Source: Prolixibacteraceae bacterium
GTDB taxonomy: Bacteria > Bacteroidota > Bacteroidia > Bacteroidales > Prolixibacteraceae
Direction: 5' to 3'
Assembly: GCA_947475715.1 (NCBI GenBank)
Contig: CANJNY010000004.1
Coordinates: 34,753-98,752 of the forward strand
DNA: 64,000 nt
Shown here: positions 53,133 through 62,623 of the stretch, piece by piece
Position numbering within the stretch: the stretch's first letter is position 1
How the letters are laid out: each line of letters opens with the position of its first letter
Program-made: the position numbers and the translations under genes
Notes under the pieces: generated by a model
Told to the model about the DNA's origin: nothing
The model's database searches: none
The model's input: only the letters and a program-made list of their open reading frames with translations

Positions 53133-55883
53133 ATGAAAAAAAACAACAAGCTTCTACGTTTAAAAATAATAAGGTTATTTGCAGCATCAACACTTGTGTT
53201 AATTTATCTTTTGTTTTGCCTCCCGATTTCTGCCTCCTCAAAAGGTTCCGGCGCCACCCGAATCGACTCTTCCAAAATCATAAAGTCTGCCTTTGACCCG
53301 AAAACAGCATCCTGGAATATCGACTGGCCAGGCCGCGTGTCGCAATACGACCTCGTTTATAAGAGTCCTCCCATCGATCCGATGCAGGGAATTGCATTGG
53401 GTAATGGCGATGTGGCTGCGCTGGCGTGGTGCGAAGATTCAAAAATCATCCTGGTTCTGAATAAATGTGATCTTTGGGACGATTCGAAAACCGGAAAATT
53501 TGAAACCTGGGATGAAAAATATGATTACTACACAACACAACGGCAGGCCTGCCGCATCGAGATCGATTTTAAATTCCCTGTTTTTAATACGCTTTATCTG
53601 ACTGACTTCAAGGCCCGGTTGAATCTTGCCGATGCCTCACTGAGTTTAACCGGGTCATCTCCGTTTGGCGAACTCAATATGAAGGCATTTATCGATCATG
53701 ATTCGGGAATTCTTTTTTGCGATCTTGGGAACTCTTTCATCGAAGATGTCCCTATAAAAATATCGGTGGAACGGTTTGGATCACGTACTTTCTCGATGTG
53801 GTACACCCGGATGAGAAGGGATGCAACAATTGGATTGCCGGGAACTGAAGCGATTGCTGATGAGAATAACGTGTTTCTTACCCAGAAATTAACAGGCGGG
53901 ACATTTGCTGTTGGCGGCACAGTACTTCAAAACAATGGGTTGAAAGTAAATTATTCGCGTGAGCATTCACATTGTGCCACAATTCAGTTAAGTGGAAACC
54001 GGAAAAAGAGTGTTCAGCTTGCATTCACAGTAACTTCCCCGGTTAATGGAGATCCGGTCTCCAACGCTAAACACAGCCTCTCTTCGGCACGGGAAAAAGG
54101 GATCGAACCCATCAGACAATCTCATGCACAATACTGGAAATCGGTTTGGAACCGCTCGTTTATGGATTATGGAGATGACTATCTGAACAACCTCTGGTAC
54201 CTCACCATGTATTATGCCAATGCTTCACAAGGAGGAAAATATCCCGGCCGGTTTAACAACGGGCTGTGGAGCTGGAACCACGATGTGCAGCAATGGAACT
54301 TCTATTTCCACTGGAATCAGCAACAGCTCTACTGGCCATTAAACGCTGCGGGTTTCCATGACCTTGTCGCCCCCTATCTGGATTACAGGTTCAATTCGCT
54401 ACGATTTGCCCAAAAAGATGCCAAAGAGTTTTATAACGCGGATGGGGCATTTATTTCGGATGTCACTAACCGGAACGGATATAACCGGATGGATGCGAAT
54501 GTAAAAGATAATCATACCCCGGTAGCAGAAATTGCCCTCGATTTTTGGCGACAGTACCGGTATACTTCAGATAAAACCTATTTAAAAGAGAAGGCGCTGC
54601 CGTTCATTCGTGAAGCTGCCCGGTTTTTTGAATCGCTGCTTGAAAAAGAAAAGGATGGATTATATCACGCAAAGGAGGGTAATGGATATGAAGGTTCGGT
54701 CGTAATGCACGATGGGCTTACCGAGCTGGTTTATGCGCGAATTCTGTTTACAACTGCTTTGGAAGCGCTCAAAACAGCAGGCGCCGAAATTCCGGAAGCT
54801 AAAAAATGGAGCGATATTCTCGCCCATTTAGCGCCCCTTCCGGTTGTAAAAGCGAGTAAAGGATTAATCGTCAAGGATGAAACCGATATGAAAATCAATC
54901 AGGGGATTTACCGTGGAACCGGGGTTCATGGGGATACCATTATTGCTGCAGGCTGGGGAATTAAAGAAAAAATGTGGCTGACCACCTGGTATAAAACAGA
55001 TGACCCCGAATATGCGTTTCTCCTTTTGGGTGACACTACGCAAATTAAAAAGAGTGATTTTCGGGTTTATGATGGAATATTTCCGGCAGTTCCCCGTTCC
55101 CCTGTTTTTCCCTCCGGATTAGTCGGTCTTGCACAAAAAGGTGAGCAGTTGTTTAATGTAATGACAACCACGACCCTTTTATGTGGTTCTGAGAGCATGG
55201 GTTGGGATCCGGCCCCGATCGTCATGGCACGCTTGGGTCTTGCCAAAGAGCTGGCCGTAAACCTCGAACATTTCCCGATGAACTGGCAATTTTTCGTGAA
55301 CGGGTGGGGCCATATCAGCTCGGAGGTGAAAGAAGACGCAGATGGGAGCTCTTACTTTAAAACCAATCTGGTCAATGTGGTTGGATCGCCTAATGGGGAG
55401 AAAGTTCCAATTCCCGCATGGCCATTCCGCCACATGTCGATGGAGGCGATGTCGGTGCTGGCAACCGGGATAAACGAATCATTACTCCAGAGTTACGACG
55501 GAACGATCAGGATATTTCCGGCATTCAGTGGCAGGAAAACCGCGCGCTTCACCCTTCATGCGCAGGGTGGGTTTGTCATCTCTTCCGAAATTAAAGCCGC
55601 AGAGGTACAGTGGATCTCGATCAAAAGTCTTCATGGTAACCCCTGCAAGCTGGAGTTACCATGGACTAAAGCAATAATTCAATCAAATCTCACAAAAAAG
55701 ATTAGAATCGTGAGTAGCAAAACGGCAGTGATTAAAACAAAACCTGAAGAATTAATCACCCTTGTACCCGAAGGGCAAAATCCTCAGAATTGGTCTGTTG
55801 TGGGTGAGAAACCTGTGCCAAACGAGAATATCAAATATCACTCCTCAGGTAAAACACAACTGGGAATTCCACGAATGTTTTAA
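53133..55883 (+). CDS. GH95/DUF5703-like glycoside hydrolase
   Basis: 916 residues with a signal peptide or anchor (LFAASTLVLIYLLFCLPISAS). The N-terminal beta-sandwich (about 60-330, GIALGNGDVAALAWCEDSKI) and the helical domain (about 345-760, YANASQGGKYPGRFNNGLWS ... FYFHWNQQQLYWPLNAAGF) match the layout of family GH95 and DUF5703 proteins, (alpha/alpha)6-barrel exo-glycosidases such as alpha-L-fucosidase. The substrate cannot be settled; catalytic residues were not mapped. It is convergent with an acetylesterase gene and near another hydrolase gene: a small glycan-degrading set without SusC/SusD. Confidence 0.8.
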   Translation: MKKNNKLLRLKIIRLFAASTLVLIYLLFCLPISASSKGSGATRIDSSKIIKSAFDPKTASWNIDWPGRVSQYDLVYKSPPIDPMQGIALGNGDVAALAWCEDSKIILVLNKCDLWDDSKTGKFETWDEKYDYYTTQRQACRIEIDFKFPVFNTLYLTDFKARLNLADASLSLTGSSPFGELNMKAFIDHDSGILFCDLGNSFIEDVPIKISVERFGSRTFSMWYTRMRRDATIGLPGTEAIADENNVFLTQKLTGGTFAVGGTVLQNNGLKVNYSREHSHCATIQLSGNRKKSVQLAFTVTSPVNGDPVSNAKHSLSSAREKGIEPIRQSHAQYWKSVWNRSFMDYGDDYLNNLWYLTMYYANASQGGKYPGRFNNGLWSWNHDVQQWNFYFHWNQQQLYWPLNAAGFHDLVAPYLDYRFNSLRFAQKDAKEFYNADGAFISDVTNRNGYNRMDANVKDNHTPVAEIALDFWRQYRYTSDKTYLKEKALPFIREAARFFESLLEKEKDGLYHAKEGNGYEGSVVMHDGLTELVYARILFTTALEALKTAGAEIPEAKKWSDILAHLAPLPVVKASKGLIVKDETDMKINQGIYRGTGVHGDTIIAAGWGIKEKMWLTTWYKTDDPEYAFLLLGDTTQIKKSDFRVYDGIFPAVPRSPVFPSGLVGLAQKGEQLFNVMTTTTLLCGSESMGWDPAPIVMARLGLAKELAVNLEHFPMNWQFFVNGWGHISSEVKEDADGSSYFKTNLVNVVGSPNGEKVPIPAWPFRHMSMEAMSVLATGINESLLQSYDGTIRIFPAFSGRKTARFTLHAQGGFVISSEIKAAEVQWISIKSLHGNPCKLELPWTKAIIQSNLTKKIRIVSSKTAVIKTKPEELITLVPEGQNPQNWSVVGEKPVPNENIKYHSSGKTQLGIPRMF

Positions 55884-55903
55884 ATGTCTTGTAGAGACGT
55901 TGG

Positions 55904-55937
55904 ATCCTGGAGACGTTCGATCGAACGTCTCCAGGAT
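55904..55937. terminator. 34-bp perfect palindrome, bidirectional terminator
   Basis: Positions 55904-55920 are exactly complementary to 55921-55937. It lies between two convergent gene ends (21 bases after one stop, 5 bases before the other), and is followed by T-rich sequence on the plus side. The flanking GTAGAGACGTTGGATCC repeats part of the motif, suggesting a REP-like dispersed element doing terminator duty. Confidence 0.75.
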
Positions 55938-55941
55938 TATA

Positions 55942-57363
55942 TTATTTTTTCACAGGTGCTGTATCAACCTTCCAGTTATCGGTACGGAATAAATTAACCG
56001 GCAAACCCTCCTTACTAAACAGGTTAGGAATAGCCGAATTGCTAAAACCGAACCTTACGGCAACAGGTGCTTTGATGGTTTTATTCCAGACCACAAGGGT
56101 GCCACCTTCTATTTTAGCCATTGCAGGCTGAAACTGGCGATCTTCGCCGGCAATAAATAGTTCCGTAATCACCTTGTCTTTAGAGATCAAACCATTTTGG
56201 GCATTATCAAAGGAGATTCTGATCTTCTCCTTTTCGGTATTCATCCCGTTATACATTGGAGATTTATAGTTCAGGCCACTTTTACCATAGGTTTGGACCA
56301 GCGCAATATTTGCAAGTCGTGCTGCTACATCAATTTTATTTGCGGGGTGGATATTCTTAAGATCATCAACCAGATCAGAAATTACGGCCATTCCGGTTTT
56401 CGGTATTGAGAGGCAGCTTGTCTGAGATTCCCGCAACAACGGACACACATTCTCATTGCCATATCCGGCAAATGGAGCAATCTGCACAAAGTAAAACGGG
56501 AATTCCTTCTGCCAGGCCTGACGCCATGAAATGATCATCTTAGACATTAGTGATTTATAGGTTGAGGCGGTACCGGCATTGCTCTCCCCCTGATACCATA
56601 CCACACCCGCAATTTCAAAATTGGTAATCGGGTTGATCATTGCATTGAAGGCTAAACCCGGAAGGTTTGGCCACCAATCGAGAGCCCCAATTTTATTTGC
56701 AGCCATGCTCAACTCCGGATCACTTTCCACCTCTGCCTTTGGTGTCCATACTTCTGCTGCCGTCCCGCCCCAGTTACTGTTAATCAAACCTACCGGGATG
56801 TTCAACTCCTGCTGAATTTTCTTTCCAAAGAAATATCCTACTGCACTGAAATGCTTCATCTCCTCAGGGGAGCAGACCTTCCAGCTTCCCTGACAATCAT
56901 CCTGCGGATATTCGGAGGTGGATTTGGGAACATAGAAAAATCTGATTTTCTGATTCGTTGCGTTTGGCATCTCATCCAGGGACTGTTTAAGCCCCTGGTC
57001 ACCACTCCACTCCATATTACTCTGACCACTGCAAACCCACGTCTCGCCAACCATCACATCCTCAAGAATAGTCGATTCATTGATTGTAATAGTATATGGA
57101 CCACCTGCAACAGGAGTTTTTATTTTCTGGAGCCATCTCGCACCTGATCCGCCGGTTGTCCTGTAAGTAATCGTATCCCAGCTGGTTTTGATAACGATCT
57201 TCTCTGCCGGACCACACCAGCCCCACAACTTAACCTCGCTTTGCTGTTGTAAGACCATGTGACTTCCCAGGATGGCCGGAAGACGAACTGCAGCCGAAAT
57301 AAGCAGCGAATTGGCAACTAATGCCAAAGACAAAATAATCGCAAAAATTGTTTTTTTCATCAT
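55942..57363 (-). CDS. Sialate O-acetylesterase-type (SASA/SGNH) esterase
   Basis: 473 residues with a signal peptide (IFAIILSLALVANSLLISAA). The SGNH hydrolase core has the nucleophile serine in VCSGQSNMEWSG (about residue 118), SNWGGTAAEVW, and VWYQGESNAG. This is the SASA family, removing O-acetyl groups from sialic acid or other decorated glycans, typically in the periplasm. The C-terminal part is beta-rich. It is 36 bases upstream-adjacent to the MGH1-like hydrolase gene on the same strand, forming an operon in which esterase and glycosidase would act on an acetylated glycan. Confidence 0.9.
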   Translation of the reverse strand: MMKKTIFAIILSLALVANSLLISAAVRLPAILGSHMVLQQQSEVKLWGWCGPAEKIVIKTSWDTITYRTTGGSGARWLQKIKTPVAGGPYTITINESTILEDVMVGETWVCSGQSNMEWSGDQGLKQSLDEMPNATNQKIRFFYVPKSTSEYPQDDCQGSWKVCSPEEMKHFSAVGYFFGKKIQQELNIPVGLINSNWGGTAAEVWTPKAEVESDPELSMAANKIGALDWWPNLPGLAFNAMINPITNFEIAGVVWYQGESNAGTASTYKSLMSKMIISWRQAWQKEFPFYFVQIAPFAGYGNENVCPLLRESQTSCLSIPKTGMAVISDLVDDLKNIHPANKIDVAARLANIALVQTYGKSGLNYKSPMYNGMNTEKEKIRISFDNAQNGLISKDKVITELFIAGEDRQFQPAMAKIEGGTLVVWNKTIKAPVAVRFGFSNSAIPNLFSKEGLPVNLFRTDNWKVDTAPVKK

Positions 57364-57399
57364 GTAAAAGAGTTTGTTTGGTTTTGTTTTAGTGTGCTG

Positions 57400-59904
57400 T
57401 TAAATTTTTTCCAGTTTTAAGGTTGATCTCTCCCTGCATTGGCAGGAAAACGCCACTTTCCCGGTTTTATCTGCAATGTACGATTTTTCTGATTGACCAT
57501 TTACTTTTAACGTATAATTGACCTTCGGAACCAGCCCAAAGATTTCAAAACGATAATTATCAGATGAGGATATGGTCCATTCGGGTTCAAAACGATTCCA
57601 GGTATTTACCTCCAAGGCTATTTGCTCTGATCCGCTGCCGAGAATACTTAAAAATGCCACCTCTCCGTTTCCGGGATAGAACACTAGTTTATTACCGTAG
57701 AAATCAGCTCCAAATGCCGAAGAACTCCTTACTCTAAACTGGTCAGATTGAAGTTTATAATCATGCTCATTTAAGCTAATTTTATATTTAACACTCCGCA
57801 GCGTATAATCAAATTCTGTCCCATTAAGTGATGCAGTGAGATTTGGTTCCAATCCCATGCGGTTCCATTTGGGACGAATACCATAAATATCTTTATAAAG
57901 TGCCGTTACGGTGGTGCAAATTCCAGCAAGGATATCCGAACCTATCCCGGCCTGTGTTTTCCGGCTGAATCGCTGTGAGGAAAGGCCGTCCTTTTTATAT
58001 TGAGCCAAAATATTTTTCACATATTTCAGGGCAATTTCATGATCATATTTAAGATAGGATTTGACTCCAAGATAACCCCAGGAAGGGAAAATATCGCCGT
58101 TTTCATAGTTTGGAAAGGGCCAGTTACCCTTTTCCACCTCCTCTTTTTTGAATGAGTCGAAGCACAATGGCCAGTGAAAAAGGTTTTCAGCAACCATTCT
58201 GGCTTCTATATTTCCCAGGATCTCCCTGATTCTGGCAGGGTCTTCACAGAGGCCAAAAGCGATTGCCTCGAAGGAAACCGGGGTGACGATATTATCCCCA
58301 TGGGGAGTCCCATCCTTGTCCCGCCAATAGATATAACATTTTTTTTCGGGAGACCAGAATCCACCATCTGCCACATCTTTATTGAATGTTTCCTTAAGTT
58401 TTAAGGCAATTCCTGCATAATAGTCTCCCTTTTGAGAGTCCCCCAAAACCTTTTCGCAATCTGCCCAATGGTTAAGCGCCTCATACATTTGTGCGTTTAC
58501 AAAAGCGTTCTCGAAGCTTGCATAAATGACGTCAAGCCAATCGCTGCACTTTTTCTCAAGATAGCTATCACACATCATTTCGAATAAACCGTTTTTATTA
58601 CTGTCTCTCCGAATCAGCCAGTCGAGTGCCTTTTCGCAGCTCCCCTTATGCCCCTTAAGCCACCTCAGGTCGCCATTCAGATCAAACTGCTCAGCGGTAT
58701 TAATGACATATCCTGTTTGTGAGTCAATGGTATACCCCCATTGAGTTTCGTAGTAACCTGTTTGGGCATTATAAGTTCCGGGCATCTCATCTCCGGGTTC
58801 ATTATGCCACCTCGAAAGAACACGCCCCTCTTTAGTCATGGCCAGATCGCGCTCCTGATCCAAAGTTGACGAGAAATTCCGGGTATAATTTTGATCATCG
58901 ACAAATAGTCCAATCTGGGCAAAGAAAGGTTCATGAAGACATTTCCAGTTGGTTGTCCATCCGTTTCCGCCCATTATATTCTGATCAACTACGCCATACC
59001 TGGCTGTTGTATTGCGGATTTCACGCACTGACGATGCATCAATTTGCGGAAGATTACCCGTTGGATATTCCATATTATAATCGACATACCGCAGGTGTAT
59101 ATTGGATATTATTGAACCTTTTTGAACTGAAAACGGAGCAAATACATCCTCTTTCCCTGTAACAAAACGGTTCAATTGATACCTGGGCTGAAGTTCAGAA
59201 CCAGTCTGGTATTGGACAAACGAAAATTCATCATCCGGACCATGAAAAAACTTTGAAGCGAAGTATCTCCCCTCCTTTGCAGTTGAAGTAATCTGCAAAC
59301 CGTCACCCGATTCAGGATTCCAAAAGGTTGCCCCGTTGGTATGCATCCCTAAGACATCCCCTTTATTGGTCAGGTACTTGCACCATACCATCCCTCCGTT
59401 ATTCAGGATGCCACCCTTCCAAACAGAGAGGTTGGTAAAGTTCCAGACTGGCATCGCGATATCCTCAACCAGCATGTCCCGATCGTATTGGCGTCTGATT
59501 TCCAATTTTATTCCATTCAGTTCGGATGTAAACTGCCACTGCTCATTTATTTTCAGCAGGGTGTCGCCATATTCTATATTATTAATGATCAAACAATTAT
59601 CAAGCACTTTTAGAACAGGCCTCACTCCGGACAATTTGGATGAGAACGTATTTAAAGCTGTTTTAACATTCGTAAATACACCCGAAGCAGCACAGCTATT
59701 TTTGCCGTTCACCACTACCTGATCAATCCTGCATCCGGAAGCGTAGTTTATCCGGAGCGCCAACTTTCCAGAGCCATCCGTCAGCACGACTGTTTTGGTC
59801 GCTGAATTCTGTCTGATGCGAATGATTTCTTTTGCACCTGTTTCAGGCACATTTATTGTTAGGGAAATAAGGAAGCCCAAAATTCGAAGATTGAAATTTT
59901 TCAC
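57400..59904 (-). CDS. MGH1-like / (alpha/alpha)6-barrel glycoside hydrolase
   Basis: 834 residues with an export signal (LRILGFLISLTINVPETGA). A beta-rich N-terminal part (about 25-300) precedes an (alpha/alpha)6 toroid domain (about 375-700; WLIRRDSNKNGLFEMMCDSY, SDWLDVIYASFENAFVNAQM and PSWGYLGVKSYLKYDHEIAL) like those of MGH1/GH63/GH78-type enzymes. A C-terminal beta domain follows. The acid residues in DWLDV and the Glu in SFENAF are candidate catalytic residues, not proven. It is the first gene of a leftward pair with the acetylesterase. Substrate unknown. Confidence 0.82.
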   Translation of the reverse strand: MKNFNLRILGFLISLTINVPETGAKEIIRIRQNSATKTVVLTDGSGKLALRINYASGCRIDQVVVNGKNSCAASGVFTNVKTALNTFSSKLSGVRPVLKVLDNCLIINNIEYGDTLLKINEQWQFTSELNGIKLEIRRQYDRDMLVEDIAMPVWNFTNLSVWKGGILNNGGMVWCKYLTNKGDVLGMHTNGATFWNPESGDGLQITSTAKEGRYFASKFFHGPDDEFSFVQYQTGSELQPRYQLNRFVTGKEDVFAPFSVQKGSIISNIHLRYVDYNMEYPTGNLPQIDASSVREIRNTTARYGVVDQNIMGGNGWTTNWKCLHEPFFAQIGLFVDDQNYTRNFSSTLDQERDLAMTKEGRVLSRWHNEPGDEMPGTYNAQTGYYETQWGYTIDSQTGYVINTAEQFDLNGDLRWLKGHKGSCEKALDWLIRRDSNKNGLFEMMCDSYLEKKCSDWLDVIYASFENAFVNAQMYEALNHWADCEKVLGDSQKGDYYAGIALKLKETFNKDVADGGFWSPEKKCYIYWRDKDGTPHGDNIVTPVSFEAIAFGLCEDPARIREILGNIEARMVAENLFHWPLCFDSFKKEEVEKGNWPFPNYENGDIFPSWGYLGVKSYLKYDHEIALKYVKNILAQYKKDGLSSQRFSRKTQAGIGSDILAGICTTVTALYKDIYGIRPKWNRMGLEPNLTASLNGTEFDYTLRSVKYKISLNEHDYKLQSDQFRVRSSSAFGADFYGNKLVFYPGNGEVAFLSILGSGSEQIALEVNTWNRFEPEWTISSSDNYRFEIFGLVPKVNYTLKVNGQSEKSYIADKTGKVAFSCQCRERSTLKLEKI

Positions 59905-60009
59905 TCAGGTTAAGTTTAGAAATTCGGTTAAATAAATGATCTGACGGCTTAATTTCATTCCAGGATGATTCTGGTAGAAGAAACATTCCAAATATAAATA
60001 CCTTTTAGC

Positions 60010-60017
60010 TATTTTTG
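60010..60017 (+). promoter_or_regulatory. -7 box of the DUF3078 gene
   Basis: TATTTTTG matches TAnnTTTG and is followed by G rather than C. The predicted start of transcription lies near 60024, leaving only 11 bases before the ATG at 60035, or 20 before the in-frame ATG at 60044. This slightly favours the later start. Confidence 0.5.
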
Positions 60018-60034
60018 GCTTCTAAATTACAAAG

Positions 60035-62008
60035 ATGTTGACCATGATCAGAAAAGTAATAATAAGATCAATTTTATTTCTAGCAGCCTTTAATTCTTTC
60101 AACCTCCTGGCGGAAAATTCCGGTCATTCGGTTTCTGAAAAAGAGCTGTACGCTGGTGATCAGGTAAATGATTCAATAAAATGGAGCGTCAATTTTCTCA
60201 ATAAGTTGCTTTCTTCATGCAATGAATGGTATATCACTGATAATCAATATAAAAATCCAATACAAGGGGTATTAAACTATGCTGAAAACGCCCCTTTGGA
60301 TACCGTGGTACTGAACCTGAAAAGTTTATTGAAAGAAGGGAAGGTTGTTTATTTCATGGACAGGCATCCTGAGAATATCCGGAATCTTAAAGATGTTCCT
60401 GGATACATCGCAGATTCCGAAGTTGATCGAAGTATTGAGACCATTAAAAAAGATCTGTTTGACAGCTTGAATAACAGCAATATAATTGTACCAATGATGG
60501 TTATGGAATCTGAACTCTCGAAGGCACCCTATGTGCCTGAAGGGGAAATGAATATTCTGTTAGCCAAACAAAAGGAGCTTCCTAAGGATTTTATGTTGAG
60601 TCTGAATAACCAGATTGCGGCGTTACGATTCCCTGCCAATATGACCGGTGCAGCTATGGATTCGACATTAAATGTCCTTTTTATGACCTCTCGAAAAGCT
60701 TATAATGATTCGGTAATGAACCGATGGCGTGATAAAATAACCTTTAGTTATCGGTCCGGAATAATTGCTCAGAAAACCGACTTAAGGATAAAAGATTATA
60801 AAAAATCGGTAGCTGATCAAAATCTGGCGCTGCTCACTGACTATAACCAAAAAACGGTCAGCGTCGTAAATGATTCTCTTCGTCTTGCGCTTCATTACTT
60901 GATTACTCATGCAGAAGGCGATTCTACCTTGATTCGTCTGACTAATCTGAGCGACTCTAAAGCTGAACTCTGGACGGCAAACCGATCGATGAAACCGATC
61001 AGGATGTATCTCAAGAATGCTCAAAACGATTCGCTGAGTGTGATCCTGATTAATAACCGTAAGGGAGAATTGAAACTGGTTATTGATGATGGGGTAAAAC
61101 TGACGCGATATGCTGAAACACAGAACAGAACTATAACTTTTGAAACAAAAGCTCCGGATAAGAAATTATTGAAGGTCAATCTAAAACAAGTTGTTTATCC
61201 GCCATGGACCCTCAGGGGTAACGGCTCTGTTGGGTTTACTCAAACTTCGCTTACAAACTGGGCGAAAGGGGGCGAGAGTGCCCTGGCTGCATTAATTATC
61301 AGTAAATACACTGCAAATTACTCAAAGCCAAAGGTTAAGTGGGAAAACAGTGCAGAGTTTCGCTATGGAGTAAACAAGAGCAGATCGAGAGGTTTAGAGA
61401 AAAATGATGATAAGATTGAGCTTCAAAGCCGGCTAGGGTTGTCTGCTTTCAAAAAATGGTTCTATTCGGCAGAAACCAACTTCAGGACACAGATTGCCAA
61501 TGGATATGCATTCCCGGATAAGGTTAATCCAATCTCTGCATTTATGGCACCCGGATTCCTCACTTTCTCATTGGGTCTTGATTATAAGCCCAGTAAGGAT
61601 TTTTCATTATTCCTCTCTCCTCTGACTTCAAAAACGACCTATATCAGGGATACAACACTAATTAAACCTTCAAAATTTGGTTTGTTACCCGGAACAAAGA
61701 AGTTGTGGGAACCCGGTCTTATTGTAAAGGCAAACTGGCACAAAAAAATTGCTGACAATATCAGTTATGACACAAAAGGTGAGTTCTTTAATAACTACAT
61801 GTACCCTTTCCGTAAAATGGCATTTGAATGGGAACAGGTACTTCTGATGGAAGTTAACCGATTTATAAATGTGCGGATTATGACACAAATGATTTATGAT
61901 TACAATACCAAATTCCCGGTATATGACGGAGCCGGAAAAGTAACCGGACAAAAACCCAAATTACAGTTTGAAGAGTTATTTACAATCGGATTTGCCTATA
62001 AATTCTAA
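60035..62008 (+). CDS. DUF3078 outer-membrane protein
   Basis: 657 residues with a signal peptide (RSILFLAAFNSFNLLA). Residues about 40-380 are a periplasmic helical and beta region of unknown type. The C-terminal 270 residues are the DUF3078 barrel: VGFTQTSLTNWAKGGESALA is the family hallmark, followed by alternating strands (AEFRYGVNKSRSRGL, FEWEQVLLMEVNRFINVRIM) and the final strand EELFTIGFAYKF with terminal Phe. DUF3078 is a Bacteroidota-specific family of unknown function, so this also supports the taxonomic reading. Start is ATG 60035 or 60044. Confidence 0.9.
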   Translation: MLTMIRKVIIRSILFLAAFNSFNLLAENSGHSVSEKELYAGDQVNDSIKWSVNFLNKLLSSCNEWYITDNQYKNPIQGVLNYAENAPLDTVVLNLKSLLKEGKVVYFMDRHPENIRNLKDVPGYIADSEVDRSIETIKKDLFDSLNNSNIIVPMMVMESELSKAPYVPEGEMNILLAKQKELPKDFMLSLNNQIAALRFPANMTGAAMDSTLNVLFMTSRKAYNDSVMNRWRDKITFSYRSGIIAQKTDLRIKDYKKSVADQNLALLTDYNQKTVSVVNDSLRLALHYLITHAEGDSTLIRLTNLSDSKAELWTANRSMKPIRMYLKNAQNDSLSVILINNRKGELKLVIDDGVKLTRYAETQNRTITFETKAPDKKLLKVNLKQVVYPPWTLRGNGSVGFTQTSLTNWAKGGESALAALIISKYTANYSKPKVKWENSAEFRYGVNKSRSRGLEKNDDKIELQSRLGLSAFKKWFYSAETNFRTQIANGYAFPDKVNPISAFMAPGFLTFSLGLDYKPSKDFSLFLSPLTSKTTYIRDTTLIKPSKFGLLPGTKKLWEPGLIVKANWHKKIADNISYDTKGEFFNNYMYPFRKMAFEWEQVLLMEVNRFINVRIMTQMIYDYNTKFPVYDGAGKVTGQKPKLQFEELFTIGFAYKF

Positions 62009-62019
62009 TCGATTTTATC

Positions 62020-62027
62020 TATTTTTG
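62020..62027 (+). promoter_or_regulatory. -7 box of the SRPBCC gene
   Basis: TATTTTTG, an exact TAnnTTTG match, 22 bases before the ATG at 62050. The TTTG at 61991 is 25 bases away, outside the usual 19-21 spacing. Confidence 0.45.
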
Positions 62028-62049
62028 AACAAAAAGTCCCCATAAAACT

Positions 62050-62424
62050 ATGAAAGATTTTAAGCGATATTTTAAACTCAATGCATCCCCTGCCGATATC
62101 TATAACGCCCTTACCAATCCTACAATGATTGAGATCTGGACCGGCGAGGCAGCAATTATGAGCACCGAACCAGAAAGCGACTTCTCCCTATGGGATGGAG
62201 AAATTGTGGGTCGGAATCTGGAGTTCGTACCTGATCACAAGATTGTCCAATGCTGGTATTTCGGTGAAGAATCCGATTCAATTGTAACCATTAAGCTTCA
62301 TCCCGACAAACAGGGAACCAATGTAGAGGTTCACCAGTCCAATATCCCTGACGATGCTTATGAAAATATCTCAGAGGGTTGGGAATCGGATTACTTTGGA
62401 AGTTTACAGGAGCTATTTGACTAA
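62050..62424 (+). CDS. SRPBCC/AHSA1-like START-domain protein
   Basis: 124 residues forming one SRPBCC helix-grip domain: KLNASPADIYNALTNPTMIE (start strand and helix), FSLWDGEIVGRNLEFVPDHK and KIVQCWYF (central strands), ending in the long helix GWESDYFGSLQELFD. This is the AHSA1-like form common in Bacteroidota. Members bind hydrophobic ligands or act as co-chaperones; the ligand here is unknown. It is cytoplasmic with its own promoter box. Confidence 0.9.
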   Translation: MKDFKRYFKLNASPADIYNALTNPTMIEIWTGEAAIMSTEPESDFSLWDGEIVGRNLEFVPDHKIVQCWYFGEESDSIVTIKLHPDKQGTNVEVHQSNIPDDAYENISEGWESDYFGSLQELFD

Positions 62425-62623
62425 TAACCTGATAATTAAGATTCACAAGTTATGACTCTCGCATAACGATGGGCACCTGTTGAAAAATAAACTGAGAGAA
62501 TAAATAAAGGACTATAATAAGCAACTGAAAAGGACCCGGCGCTTCGGAAAGCCTTAAAGAAAGCTCCCTTCTGGTAAGCCGTTGAGAATCTAAAAACAGA
62601 AGGAGGAGGATTATCAGGGAAGG

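Noticed and set aside
53133..59904. Polysaccharide utilisation locus
   Set aside because: No SusC/SusD, sensor or anti-sigma pair is present.
62425..62623. Possible small gene between SRPBCC and the macrodomain fusion
   Set aside because: All frames are short, have low coding character and lack a start with plausible context.
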